DNA of 10,326 nt from Baffinella frigidus. Its lineage: Eukaryota > Cryptophyceae > Cryptomonadales > Baffinellaceae. The stretch's first letter is position 1. Each line of letters opens with the position of its first letter. The stretch is from the NCBI GenBank assembly GCA_026770585.1, contig MU647651.1, positions 3,418 to 13,743 of the forward strand. Reading direction: 5' to 3'. Positions 1 to 6,313 of the stretch are shown one piece after another. The translations under genes and the position numbers were made by a program. The notes beneath the pieces were generated by a model. That model did not search any database. It saw only the letters and a program-made list of their open reading frames with translations, and was not told the DNA's origin.

Positions 1-122
1 CCTAGGCAGGTCCTAGGGCCCTACCGTAGGGCGTATGGGCGAATCTTCGCCCGAACTCGCCCTAGGCAGGTCCTAGGGCCCTACCGTAGGGCGTAGGAGC
101 CTACTGGCCACTTGAGGGATAT
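1..122 (-). repeat. Two tandem copies of palindromic family C unit
   Basis: Positions 1-35 and 61-95 are identical (35 nt at a 60-nt period). Each is built from CCTAGG, TCCTAGG, GGGCCC and CCTACCGTAGGGCG blocks, which are largely self-complementary. A hairpin GGGCGAATCTTCGCCC lies between them at 37-52. Read on the minus strand, the second copy runs GATATCCCTCAAGTGGCCAG then TAGGCTCCTACGCC and the palindromic core. The same order recurs at 1804-1866, 3421-3487 and 3728-3812, so this is an interspersed repeat and not a gene. No coding sequence is visible here. Confidence 0.75.
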
Positions 123-148
123 CTGCCTTGCTATCGGTACGTTAACGC

Positions 149-275
149 TACAGGGGTACCTGTACCTCGCTCATAAGAAAGCGCACCCCCCTAGGACCCT
201 ACAGCAGGCCTACACCTAGGGTCCTATGGTGGTCCTATGGGGGGGGCGGTTTCTTATGAGCGAGGTACCCCTGTA
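149..275. mobile_element. Family A MITE-like element, copy 1 (127 bp)
   Basis: The outer ends are TACAGGGG and CCCCTGTA, and the arms continue as GTACCTCGCTCATAAGAAA and its complement. The interior is C-rich then G-rich and largely palindromic (CCTAGGACC... GGTCCTA). The left arm carries a small internal duplication (GTACCTGTACCT) that the other copies lack. There is no ORF, so it must be non-autonomous. The TA at each end fits a TA target duplication, as shown most clearly by the copy at 9920-10028. Confidence 0.85.
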
Positions 276-478
276 CGGGGACCTATGCTGATCATCTCGC
301 TCTGTCTCAGAGAGAGAGATTGGTGATTTATCGCCAAACAACCAGCGTCAGCGCTGCACATGCCTTCCGCATTGTGCTACAGACTGTACCCCGTGTCGGC
401 CGCTCTTACGAGCTTTTTCCGCATGGATTATATCTCCACCTCCTACTGCTCTGTCTCAGTCTATTTAGGCTCGCCAAC
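276..478. other. Unannotated spacer
   Basis: I see no gene, RNA or clear repeat here. The segment has GCTCTGTCTCAG at about 300 and again near 450, and a short (AG)n run near 308-318. The first bases after the MITE (GGGGACCTATGCTG) resemble sequence near 1678-1690 upstream of another family A end, so the two insertions may share flanking repeat DNA. Confidence 0.4.
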
Positions 479-624
479 TTCATCTCGGAATATAACTGAA
501 TCAGTTCGTTTTCAATAGGAGGTTGAATAGGAGACATTAGTTAGGGCATAGTAAATTTAATTAGGCCCCCTAATTGAATGAAAACGCTAATTAGGGAACT
601 GATTCAGTTATCTTCTGAGATGAA
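479..624. mobile_element. 146-bp MITE with ~29-bp terminal inverted repeats
   Basis: The left arm 479-507 (TTCATCTCGGAATATAACTG...) and right arm 596-624 are inverted copies with two mismatches over the inner 27 bases. A second inverted pair follows inside (CGTTTTCAAT at 507-516 against ATTGAATGAAAACG near 572-586). The centre has an AATTAGG/CCTAATT hairpin. The element is AT-rich compared with its flanks and encodes nothing. It is unrelated in sequence to family A. I cannot fix the target duplication by eye, so the superfamily is undetermined. Confidence 0.75.
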
Positions 625-924
625 ATTGGTGGTCCCGGGCTCGTCTTCGCCCCGAAGTTTAATTTCTAAAGTTAATGGATTGGTACCGCAAACCCAGCAT
701 GTCAACTCGAAAATAGTCAACCAACCCGAGTGAGGCAGATTCGTATATGACTGTCGTATCTGACTCTTCAGTATCAGTCTACTCTCGCTGTTTACGTATA
801 TATACGTATATGTAGTGCCATGGTAGCTATGCCATTTCGCATAGCTCCTACCCGCACTACCCACAGTCCTGCTCAGGCACAGCCTCGGTGGGAATGGCGG
901 CCGCGTTGGTATCAATCTAATTTA
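625..924. other. Unannotated spacer with short open frames
   Basis: A 103-codon minus-strand frame (604-915) and an 85-codon plus-strand frame (820-1077) cross this stretch. The first overlaps the right arm of the 479-624 MITE and the second runs through a family B fragment, so neither behaves like a conserved gene. A TACGTATATATACGTATATG alternation lies near 795-813. I assign no function. Confidence 0.35.
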
Positions 925-1011
925 GGAAAGGAAGCATGGCTTTTCTGCAGGATAAGTTCCGGTGTCCGCCTATGTTGGGAGCTCGAAGAACCTCAAGGAC
1001 CTAAAGGAACA
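925..1011 (-). repeat. Diverged family B fragment, reverse orientation
   Basis: The minus strand reads CCTTTAGGTCCTTGAGGTTC followed by TTCGAGCTCCCAACATAGGCGG, then CGGAAC...CTGCAGAAAAG and GCATGC. This follows the order of the family B copies (CCTTTAGGTTTTAATTTCTC, CCAACATA, TTCCGTAG, CTGCAGAGAAAGCAT). It is clearly related but substantially diverged, and is closest to the subfamily fragments near 3595-3690. The resulting LCWELEEPQGPKG reading frame resembles the LCWERLKPKGPKG frame in the family B copy near 5200, which reflects shared repeat DNA. Confidence 0.6.
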
Positions 1012-1281
1012 AGACAGAATCTGTCCCGCTTCTCAAGGCCTCCGAAACTTGAGATAAGGGTGAATGTGCTATCTTAGGCATGAAACCCAGGCTTATGGTA
1101 GCATAAATCTGGACAGATTCGGTCTTCTTCCGAAATTAAATGAAAGTCTCTCTCACTGCACTGCCAGGCCGGATATTTTGTCAAAGTCTATTCAATTCAC
1201 CCACAGAATCTGTCAACTTAGAAACGAGGTACCCGTAATGGGTACTTCTTTACTACACAGGTGAGTTGACTAATACAAACA
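1012..1281. other. Unannotated spacer
   Basis: No gene is recognised. ACAGAATCTGTC occurs at about 1014 and again near 1204, and a related ACAGATTCGGTC near 1112, so part of this spacer may be an old duplication. The open frames here are under 70 codons and have no recognisable motif. Confidence 0.35.
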
Positions 1282-1448
1282 CTCCGCCCTTGCAGTGCAC
1301 TGCACTTACCGGAGGATGGGAGTTTACAGTACAACGCAAGGCAGCCACCTCGGACAGTTGGCTTCGGCGTCCGCGTGACCGGTCACGCGGGCGTTCACGA
1401 GCCTGCCGGCGGGGCTGTTCCTCCGCCCTTGCAGTGCACTGCACTTAC
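1282..1448. repeat. 28-nt direct repeats flanking a perfect 20-nt palindrome
   Basis: An identical 28-nt sequence beginning CTCCGCCCTTGCAGTGCACT occurs at 1282-1309 and 1421-1448. It contains the perfect 14-nt palindrome TGCAGTGCACTGCA. Between the copies, 1371-1390 is the perfect palindrome CCGCGTGACCGGTCACGCGG. The layout could be an inserted segment with its duplication, or a locally duplicated protein-binding site; the sequence alone does not decide. Overlapping short frames on both strands are low-complexity Arg/Gly-rich by-products. Confidence 0.7.
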
Positions 1449-1533
1449 GTTGAAAAGGATGAACTTGGCAATGACACACCCTGTCGGTTTGAATAAACCA
1501 CCGAAGAAGATGAACTTGAAACTTCGGGTGGAC

Positions 1534-1654
1534 TACAGGGGTACCTCGCTCATAAGAAACTGCCCCCCCCCTAGGACCACCATAGGGCCCTAGACATAGC
1601 TCTACTGTAGGGTCTTAGGGGGGGGCGGTTTCTTATGAGCGAGGTACCCCTGTA
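1534..1654. mobile_element. Family A MITE-like element, copy 2 (121 bp)
   Basis: Complete element with TACAGGGGTACCTCGCTCAT at the left and its complement at the right. The interior is CCTAGGACCACCATAGGGCC through TGTAGGGTCTTAGGGGGGG, again palindromic. It is bounded by TA on both sides. Short frames translating to YRGTSLIRN (one direction) and MSEVPLY (the other) come from the terminal repeats and recur at every copy. Confidence 0.85.
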
Positions 1655-1678
1655 CGGACCACGTGTCACGTCTACACG

Positions 1679-1735
1679 GGCCCTATGCTGGTCGTTGTGG
1701 GGGGGGCGCTTTCTCATGAGCGAGGTACCCCTGTA
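1679..1735. mobile_element. Solitary family A right end
   Basis: Ends in the CTCATGAGCGAGGTACCCCTG-type terminus followed by TA, and is preceded by the G-run typical of the right half, but no matching left terminus lies within 40 bases. It sits 24 bases after the end of copy 2. It is either a half-element left by deletion or part of a complex insertion at the same place. One base differs from the usual CTTATGAGCG arm. Confidence 0.7.
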
Positions 1736-1803
1736 TTCGCAAGTAACCCCTGTAGGCCTGCTGCAGGCTCCTAGGGGATGCGGGGGGTTGAATTCGAGGT
1801 GCA

Positions 1804-1900
1804 TATCCCTCAAGTGGCGAGTAGGCTCTTACGCCCTACCGTAGGGCCCTAGGACCTGCCTAGGACCTCTTGGGGGTCGAATTCGATCCCCTCGCCACTT
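1804..1900 (+). repeat. Family C unit with 10-bp inverted ends
   Basis: Contains ATCCCTCAAGTGGCGAGTAG, GCTCTTACGCC, CTACCGTAGGGCCCTAGG and ACCTGCCTAGG, the family C order. AAGTGGCGAG at 1812-1821 is matched by CTCGCCACTT at 1891-1900. A near-palindrome GGGGTCGAATTCGATCCCC lies at 1873-1891. If the inverted pair marks the ends, this copy would be an ~89-bp palindrome-rich element. Other copies do not clearly preserve both ends, so this boundary is tentative. Confidence 0.6.
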
Positions 1901-2080
1901 AAAGGCAGCTGTCTGGCATTCAGCAAAGTAATACTCACACGAACGGCACCGATGAGAGTCCTTTATTATTCTTCAACTCAGTCTTTACTACAGTGAAACC
2001 CCAGATTTTTCTCAAAGTGTCAGCACAAATTCCCAAAGTCTCTCATGCCAACACGGCAGCCATCTATGCATCCCTGACGG
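1901..2080. other. Unannotated spacer
   Basis: AT/GC-balanced unique-looking sequence between a family C and a family B copy. I find no long open frame, hairpin or repeat in it. Confidence 0.4.
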
Positions 2081-2220
2081 GGGTCCTTTAGGTCCTTTAG
2101 GTTTTAATTTCGCCCAACATAGCCCAACGGCACGACCTTCCGTAGAAAGGACTGCAGAGAAAGCATTTTTGCTATCGGATTGCATTGAGCTCTCCAGTGC
2201 AGAGGCTCGTGAAGATGGGA
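2081..2220 (+). repeat. Family B dispersed element, copy 1
   Basis: Begins GGGTCCTTTAGGTCCTTTAG then GTTTTAATTT, and continues CCCAACATAGCCCAACG, TTCCGTAGAAAGGACTGCAG, GAAAGCATTTTTGCT and CTCCAGTGCAGAGGCTCGTG. The copy at 5170-5330 shares the same order with only scattered differences. Similarity stops at about 2220, whereas the other two copies continue with ATACAGGGTGG and CTCTTGGGG, so this copy is 3'-truncated or diverged. There are no terminal inverted repeats and no poly(A) tail. Confidence 0.8.
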
Positions 2221-2272
2221 GGGGCCATGTTTACGTATGACCCAGAGGACTTGCGCACTTTACAGGATTTAT

Positions 2273-2864
2273 GGTTTAGGTTGTAGGATTGAGTGTTGAG
2301 TGTTGAGGGTTTAGGGCTTAGGGTTTAGGGTTCTGAGGGTTTACGATTTAGGGTTTAGGGTTCAGGGTTTAGGGTTTAGGGTTTAGGGTTTGGGGTTGAG
2401 GGTTTAGGGTTTAGGGTTCAGGGGGTTGGCTCTAGGTATCAGGTTTCAGAGGTTTGTTTAGGGTTGGGGGTCAAGGTTTAGGGTTCGGGATTTATGTTTT
2501 AGGGTCCAGTGGCTTAGGGTCTATGGTTTTAGTTTTTAGGTTCAGGGCTGAGGGGTGAGGGTCTAGGGTCTAGGGTTTAGTGTTTAGTGTTTAGTGTTTA
2601 GTGCTTAGGGTTTAGGGTGTAGGGTGTAGGGTGTAAAGTGTAGGGTTTACAGTTCAGGCTTTAGGATTCAGGCTTTATGGTTTATGGTTTATGGTTTAGG
2701 GTTTATGGTTTAGGGTTTATGGTTTAGGGTTTAGGGTTTAGGTTTTAGGGTTTAGGGTTTAGGGTTTAAGGTTTCGGATTCAGGGTTCAGGGTTTAGGGT
2801 TTAGGGTTTAGGGCTTAGGGTTGAGGGTTGAGGGTTGAGGGTTAAGGGTTGAGGGTTTACGGTC

Positions 2865-2916
<52 letters not shown>

Positions 2917-2970
2917 GATTTAGGGTTCAGGGTTTTTAGGGTTCAGGGTGTACGGTTTCGGGGTTGGGGT
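2273..2970 (+). repeat. Degenerate interstitial telomere-like array (TTTAGGG)n
   Basis: About 700 bases consist mainly of 7-nt units. Pure TTTAGGG runs are mixed with TTCAGGG, TTGAGGG, TTTATGG, TTTAGTG and GTGTAGG variants, often in small homogeneous blocks. One block at about 2818-2918 is almost wholly TTGAGGG. TTTAGGG is the telomere unit of most land plants and many algae. The G-rich strand is the + strand. Non-telomeric DNA flanks it on both sides, so it is interstitial in this window. No coding sequence is present. Confidence 0.9.
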
Positions 2971-3042
2971 GCCGTGTCTCACCGAACTGCTGGGCTCAAA
3001 TAGAGTTGGACAGAGCACATCAGTCAACTACAGGCTCGCGAC

Positions 3043-3163
3043 TACAGGGGTACCTCGCTCATAAGAAAACGCCCCCCCCTAGGACCCTACAGTAGGCCTA
3101 TGCGTAGGGCCCTACGGTGGTCCTAGGGGGGGTGCGTTTTCTTATGAGCGAGGTACCCCTGTA
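3043..3163. mobile_element. Family A MITE-like element, copy 3 (121 bp)
   Basis: Complete element with intact arms (TACAGGGGTACCTCGCTCAT and the complementary right end). The interior is CCTAGGACCCTACAGTAGG through GGTGGTCCTAGGGGGGG. AGGCTCGCGAC occurs just outside both ends (3032-3042 and 3165-3175). However, AGGCTCGC also recurs at about 3190 and 3212, so I do not treat this as a target duplication. The terminal TA pair fits better with the other copies. Confidence 0.85.
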
Positions 3164-3292
3164 GAGGCTCGCGACCTGGCCCATGGCCGAGGCTCGCTAC
3201 CTGTCTGTTCGAGGCTCGCAGAGACAGAGCGAGACAACGCACTTCGAGAGGGTAAGGACAGGCACCCTAGGTTCCTAGGGGGGGGCTAGTCC

Positions 3293-3418
3293 TACAGGGG
3301 TACCTCGCTCATAAGAAAGCGACCCCCCCCCTAGCTAGGACCACCAGAAGGTCCTAGGCATGGGCCTACTGTAAGGTCCTAGGGGGTGGCGCTTTCTTAT
3401 GAGCGAAGTATCCCTGTA
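3293..3418. mobile_element. Family A MITE-like element, copy 4 (126 bp)
   Basis: Left arm intact. The right arm has two changes (GAGCGAAGTATCCCTG in place of GAGCGAGGTACCCCTG), which suggests an older insertion than the neighbouring copy at 3043. TA flanks both ends. Confidence 0.8.
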
Positions 3419-3420
3419 GT

Positions 3421-3487
3421 GGCTATCCCTTCAGTGCCCAGCAGGCTCTCAAACTCTACGGTAGGGCCCTAGGACTTGCCTAGGGGC
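3421..3487 (+). repeat. Family C unit, diverged copy
   Basis: TATCCCTTCAGTGCCCAGCA, GGCTCTCAAACTCTACGG, TAGGGCCCTAGGACTTGCC and TAGGGGCGAGTT parallel the family C copies at 1804 and 3728. The trailing GGGCGAGTT also matches the minus strand of the copy at 1-122. It directly follows family A copy 4. Confidence 0.6.
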
Positions 3488-3549
3488 GAGTTAGGGTGAA
3501 TGTTCGGGGTTTGGGGTTTAGGGGCCTCGACAGGAAGCTTCCACGCCGC

Positions 3550-3727
3550 GTTCCTTTAGGTCCGTTCCTTTAGGTAAAGGAGTCAGGAGGAGCCTTGAGG
3601 TCCTTGAGGTTCTTTTAACTCCCACCATGGGCGGACTCCGGAACTAGTTTTGCCTTTAGGTCCTCAAGGTTCTTCGAGCTCCCAAAATCCGCGGCCCTCC
3701 TTTTAGGTCCTTCAGGTTTTTCGAGCT
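3550..3727 (+). repeat. Cluster of family B-like fragments
   Basis: TCCTTTAGGTCC-type segments recur at about 3551, 3564, 3595, 3652 and 3701. The section at 3595-3645 (CCTTGAGGTTC, AACTCCCA, GGCGGACTCCGGAAC) is collinear with the reverse fragment at 925-1011. The section from about 3652 repeats CCTTTAGGTCCTCAAGGTTC and TTCGAGCTCCCA. Several truncated subfamily copies appear to be stacked. No open frame stands out. Confidence 0.6.
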
Positions 3728-3812
3728 AATCCCTTAAGTGGCCAATCCCTTAAGTGACCAGTAGGCTCATACGCCCTACCGTAGGGCCCTAGGACCTGCC
3801 TAGGACCTGGCG
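3728..3812 (+). repeat. Family C unit with duplicated leader
   Basis: AATCCCTTAAGTGGCC and AATCCCTTAAGTGACC are tandem near-copies of the leader. They are followed by AGTAGGCTCATACGCC, CTACCGTAGGGCCCTAGG and ACCTGCCTAGG. The core matches the unit at 1804-1866. Confidence 0.65.
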
Positions 3813-4065
3813 AAAAAGAAATTGGATCCCTCTTTCATTTTAAAATGAATTTTAATTTTAATTTGTGCCACAACGAGCTACTTTACAAACCTCAGTCTGG
3901 GAGGCGTCACTATGAAGTTGGTGGAGTGGGCGGGGATCTTCTTCTTCTTCTTTATTACTCTCGATACAGGTCCTAGAAAGGCCCTTTAGCCTTGAGTTGA
4001 GTGATACAATGTCTATGAGCCTCAAGAACGAGCCCGCACCGGAAATGAAAATACTACGTCAAAAG
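3813..4065. other. Unannotated spacer containing one copy of a 25-nt duplicated motif
   Basis: Contains an AT-rich stretch (TTTTAAAATGAATTTTAATT) near 3838-3862 and a CTT run at 3938-3952. TGAAGTTGGTGGAGTGGGCG... at 3913-3937 is repeated exactly at 4313-4337. No gene is visible. Confidence 0.45.
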
Positions 4066-4156
4066 ATCCCTCAATGGCCAGGGGGTCTTAAAAGACCCAC
4101 GCCAGTTCCTGGGCAGGTCCTACAGGGGTACCTCGCTCATAAGAAACCGCCGCCCC
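4066..4156. repeat. 91-bp duplicated segment (copy 1) including a family A left end
   Basis: ATCCCTCAATGGCCAGGGGG through CGCCGCCCC is repeated at 4338-4428 at an offset of 272 with one clear mismatch (CCAGTTCC against CCAGGTCC). It contains a GGGTCTTAAAAGACCC hairpin. From 4121 it contains a family A left terminus (TACAGGGGTACCTCGCTCAT...) that is cut off at 4156, where family B copy 2 begins. Confidence 0.8.
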
Positions 4157-4312
4157 TTCAGGTCCTTTAGGTTTTAATTTCTCCCAACATATGCCAACGA
4201 CACGCCGTTCCGTAGAAGGGATCTGCAGAAAAAGCATTTTTGCTTTCGGATCGCGTTTAGCTCTCCAGTGCAGAGGCTTGTGAAGAGGGGATACAGGGTG
4301 GTTCTCTTGGGG
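4157..4312 (+). repeat. Family B dispersed element, copy 2
   Basis: Runs from TTCAGGTCCTTTAGGTTTTA to GGTTCTCTTGGGG. Both boundaries can be read from duplicated flanks: on the left it interrupts the 91-bp segment, and on the right it meets the exact 25-nt motif TGAAGTTGG... at 4313. The family's 3' boundary is therefore close to CTTGGGG. There is no inverted terminus and no A-tail. It could be a SINE-like or unclassified element; I cannot tell which. Confidence 0.75.
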
Positions 4313-4440
4313 TGAAGTTGGTGGAGTGGGCGGGGATATCCCTCAATGGCCAGGGGGTCTTAAAAGACCCACGCCAGGTCCTGGGCAGGTCCTACAGGGG
4401 TACCTCGCTCATAAGAAACCGCCGCCCCCCATAGGACCCA
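4313..4440. repeat. Second copy of the duplicated segment, with truncated family A left end
   Basis: The 25-nt motif (4313-4337) is joined directly to the 91-bp segment (4338-4428). In the first copy the two are separated by 128 bp (3938-4065). A family A left end starts at 4393 and continues past GCCGCCCCCCATAGGACC, then similarity is lost at about 4440. No matching right terminus follows before the next complete element. Confidence 0.75.
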
Positions 4441-4544
4441 AGCATGCCCGTGACTGGTACTAAATTTAACAACCCCACATTTAAAATGCTCCCTCTTCCA
4501 GCCTCGAGTGGTCTGACTGTTCTGGGGAGAACTCTCGTGCATCC

Positions 4545-4666
4545 TACAGGGGTACCTCGATCATAAGAAACCGCCGCCCCCCATAGGACCACCATAGGGC
4601 CCTAGGCATAGGCCTACTGTATGGTCCTAGGGGGGCGCAGTTTCTTATGAGCGAGGTACCCCTGTA
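4545..4666. mobile_element. Family A MITE-like element, copy 5 (122 bp)
   Basis: Complete palindromic element. The left arm has one change (CTCGATCATAAG for CTCGCTCATAAG). The interior is ATAGGACCACCATAGGGCCC through TGTATGGTCCTAGGGGGGC. It ends in CCCCTGTA and continues directly into a short family C-like GGGCCCTACGATAGGGCGTA at 4667-4686. Confidence 0.85.
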
Positions 4667-4686
4667 GGGCCCTACGATAGGGCGTA

Positions 4687-4916
4687 TCAAGTTCCCTCAA
4701 TTATATTTGTCGAATACCGTAATTAATTTGATTTATTTTTACACTCCGTAGGGGCCTTTCTATATGAGCCTAACTCCTTCGCTCGACCTCGCAAGCTCCT
4801 CGCCCCCCTGCTCTGTCTTGAACCTAGTCTCTCGGATATTCTACCCACGTGGATAGGGGCCTTTCCGCTCCTCGACAAGTCGATCCCGAACGTGGCGTCT
4901 GGTGCTTTGGTGCTTT
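4687..4916. other. Unannotated spacer; weak minus-strand open frame
   Basis: A 75-codon minus-strand frame spans 4723-4950 and reads into the fold-back arm. It is basic and Ser/Arg-rich with no recognised domain. The DNA holds two copies of TAGGGGCCTTTC (about 4749 and 4855), which makes the frame look repeat-derived. I do not call a gene. Confidence 0.35.
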
Positions 4917-5079
4917 CTAGCTCTGTCCCACTTGGATTTGGGCTCCCCATGGATTCGCCCCCTCCGAAATTTTACGGGCAATTTTCATAGGGGGGTGACA
5001 AAATTTACCTGTGAAATTGGGGGGGGGGGCGAATTTATGGGGATTTGGGCTCCCCATCACCCAAGTGGGACAGAGCTAG
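4917..5079. mobile_element. Fold-back element with 19-bp perfect inverted ends
   Basis: CTAGCTCTGTCCCACTTGG at 4917-4935 is matched perfectly by its complement at 5061-5079. Just inside, GGATTTGGGCTCCCCAT occurs in direct orientation at 4934-4950 and 5041-5057. ATTCGCCCCC near 4953 pairs with GGGGGCGAAT near 5028. Short CTTTGGTG tracts lie outside both ends (4902-4916 and 5081-5141), so the element may have entered or carried a GGTGCTTT microsatellite. Confidence 0.7.
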
Positions 5080-5080
5080 G

Positions 5081-5141
5081 CTTTGGTGCTTTGATGCTTT
5101 GCTTTGATGCTTTGGTACTTTGGTGCTTTGGTGCTTTGGTG
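5081..5141 (+). repeat. (TTTGGTGC)n-type short tandem repeat
   Basis: About seven degenerate units of CTTTGGTG/CTTTGATG follow the fold-back element. Two further units lie before it (4902-4916) and two more at about 5890-5907. No coding function is apparent. Confidence 0.75.
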
Positions 5142-5169
5142 CCCGGGGGGGGCGGTGGCTCCCGCCGGG

Positions 5170-5330
5170 GGGTCCTTTAGGTCCTTTAGGTTTTAATCTC
5201 TCCCAACATAGCCCAACGCCACGCCCTTCCGTAGAAAGGACTGCAGAGAAAGCATTTTTGCTTTCGGATCGCGTTTCGCTCTCCAGTGCAGAGGCTCGTG
5301 AAGAAGGGATACAGGGTGGCTCTCTTGGGG
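5170..5330 (+). repeat. Family B dispersed element, copy 3 (longest)
   Basis: Starts GGGTCCTTTAGGTCCTTTAG and ends GGCTCTCTTGGGG. It is collinear with copy 1 over ~140 bases and with copy 2 over its full length. Open frames of 81-111 codons on the minus strand and 90 on the plus strand cross it. They all derive from the repeat and change frame between copies, so I treat this as non-coding mobile or satellite DNA. Confidence 0.8.
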
Positions 5331-5917
5331 TGTTTGATTGCTTCCAAAATAGGAGCGCGCCCGCACACACACCGAACCCAAGTCAGCCTTAATGAGGCTC
5401 ATGGTATCCCATGGTTGAAGTTTATGAGCTTCAATCACGAATACCCCACAAGGTGAGAGTGATTGTGTAGGGGTGTGAGGTGAGATCAGTCAGACACCAA
5501 AGGGTGAAATCAGTTAGACACCAAAGGTGAAAGGAGTGAAATGTGGATGTGAAGGGGCTTCCCCCAATGTACGGATGTTAGCAAAGTGAGGGGCATCAGC
5601 CAGAGTTGCTTTACATAAATGTTGTAGAGCAGCTCGACCCCTAAAAGCCAGCCAAAGGGAGAGAGAAAGGTGGATGTGCAGGGATTTCCCCCAGTCTGTA
5701 CAGAATGTAGCTGTGCAAAGACACATGGGGAGCGGCTCGTCTCCGTTAGGGTCAACCTAGGTACAGCTACTCTTAGCGATTCGCCTCCACCTACAGTTGC
5801 GCGGTAGCACGTCCCTAGCTTACCCTTATGCGACATGTCGTCGTCCTCTCAGGCTCATACCCCACCTATCCATGGGGGGGCGAAGTTGCCTTTGGTGCTT
5901 TGGTGCCAATTTTCGTA
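5331..5917. other. Unannotated region with internal duplications and an unsupported open frame
   Basis: A 108-codon minus-strand frame (5510-5836) is the longest here, but no family is recognised. The DNA contains a tandem duplication (GATCAGTCAGACACCAAAGG and AATCAGTTAGACACCAAAGG near 5484-5527). It also has a more distant pair (TGGATGTG...TTCCCCCA at about 5541 and 5672). The peptides from the second pair align only when different frames are read (WGKPLHIHI against WGKSLHIHL), which argues against a conserved protein. Confidence 0.45.
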
Positions 5918-5998
5918 TTTTTAACTAAAAAAAAACGACTCTCAAAACTTTTTAAAAAAGAAACGACTTTTAACTAAAAAAGAAACGACTTTTGACAA
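5918..5998 (+). repeat. A-rich short tandem repeat
   Basis: TTTTTAACTAAAAAAAAACG and then AAAAAAGAAACGACTTTTAA and AAAAAAGAAACGACTTTTGA form about three degenerate ~25-nt units. The region is much more AT-rich than its neighbours. No promoter assignment is possible from this. Confidence 0.65.
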
Positions 5999-6075
5999 TC
6001 ACTACACAAGTTGGCTGATTTTGTTCGATGCTTTTCGGACAAAAAAGTGTCAAATAATTATTAGGACCCACCCCT

Positions 6076-6150
6076 TCGTACCGGTTCCGGTACGTACGCT
6101 TCGTACGAAGCTTCGTACGAAGCTTCGTACGAGCCCTCGTACGACCGGTA
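6076..6150. repeat. Palindromic CGTACG cluster
   Basis: Consecutive overlapping palindromes are built on TTCGTACGAAGC: CCGGTTCCGGTACG, CTTCGTACGAAG twice and CTCGTACGA. The cluster ends with CGTACGACCGGTA at 6138-6150, which is inverted exactly at 7716-7728 inside a similar cluster (7676-7728). The DNA could extrude cruciforms. No gene is present. Confidence 0.75.
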
Positions 6151-6189
6151 ATGATGAGAGACCAGCTCTATGATATGTACACATGTATC

Positions 6190-6245
6190 ATACACACGGG
6201 TGGGGGGTGCATCTAAGATACACACGGTTGGGGGGGGCATCTAAG
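6190..6245 (+). repeat. Two tandem 28-nt units
   Basis: ATACACACGGGTGGGGGGTG + CATCTAAG at 6190-6217 is followed at once by ATACACACGGTTGGGGGGG + CATCTAAG at 6218-6245. There are two imperfect copies, with no further units on either side. Confidence 0.75.
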
Positions 6246-6313
6246 TATCTTGTCATCAAAGCAACCATTTAGAAAGCATAACAATTTAGACGGACGCACA
6301 AATCATTGGTTTT

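Noticed and set aside
1-122. CRISPR-like array
   Set aside because: There are only two adjacent units, palindromic throughout, with related copies dispersed elsewhere and no cas genes.
820-1077. 85-codon + strand frame as a gene
   Set aside because: Its second half is a reverse family B fragment; the LCWE...PKG similarity to the frame near 5200 is explained by the repeat.
1571-1844. Short frames encoding YRGTSLIRN and MSEVPLY peptides as genes
   Set aside because: They are translations of the family A terminal inverted repeats in the two directions and recur at every copy.
2273-2970. True chromosome end
   Set aside because: The array is degenerate and has complex repeat-rich DNA on both sides.
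3032-3175. 11-nt AGGCTCGCGAC repeats as target duplication of family A copy 3
   Set aside because: AGGCTCGC occurs twice more just downstream, so it is a local repeat, and copy 6 shows the duplication is TA.
5510-5836. 108-codon minus-strand frame as a gene
   Set aside because: Its DNA contains internal duplications whose peptides match only when different frames are read, and no family is recognised.
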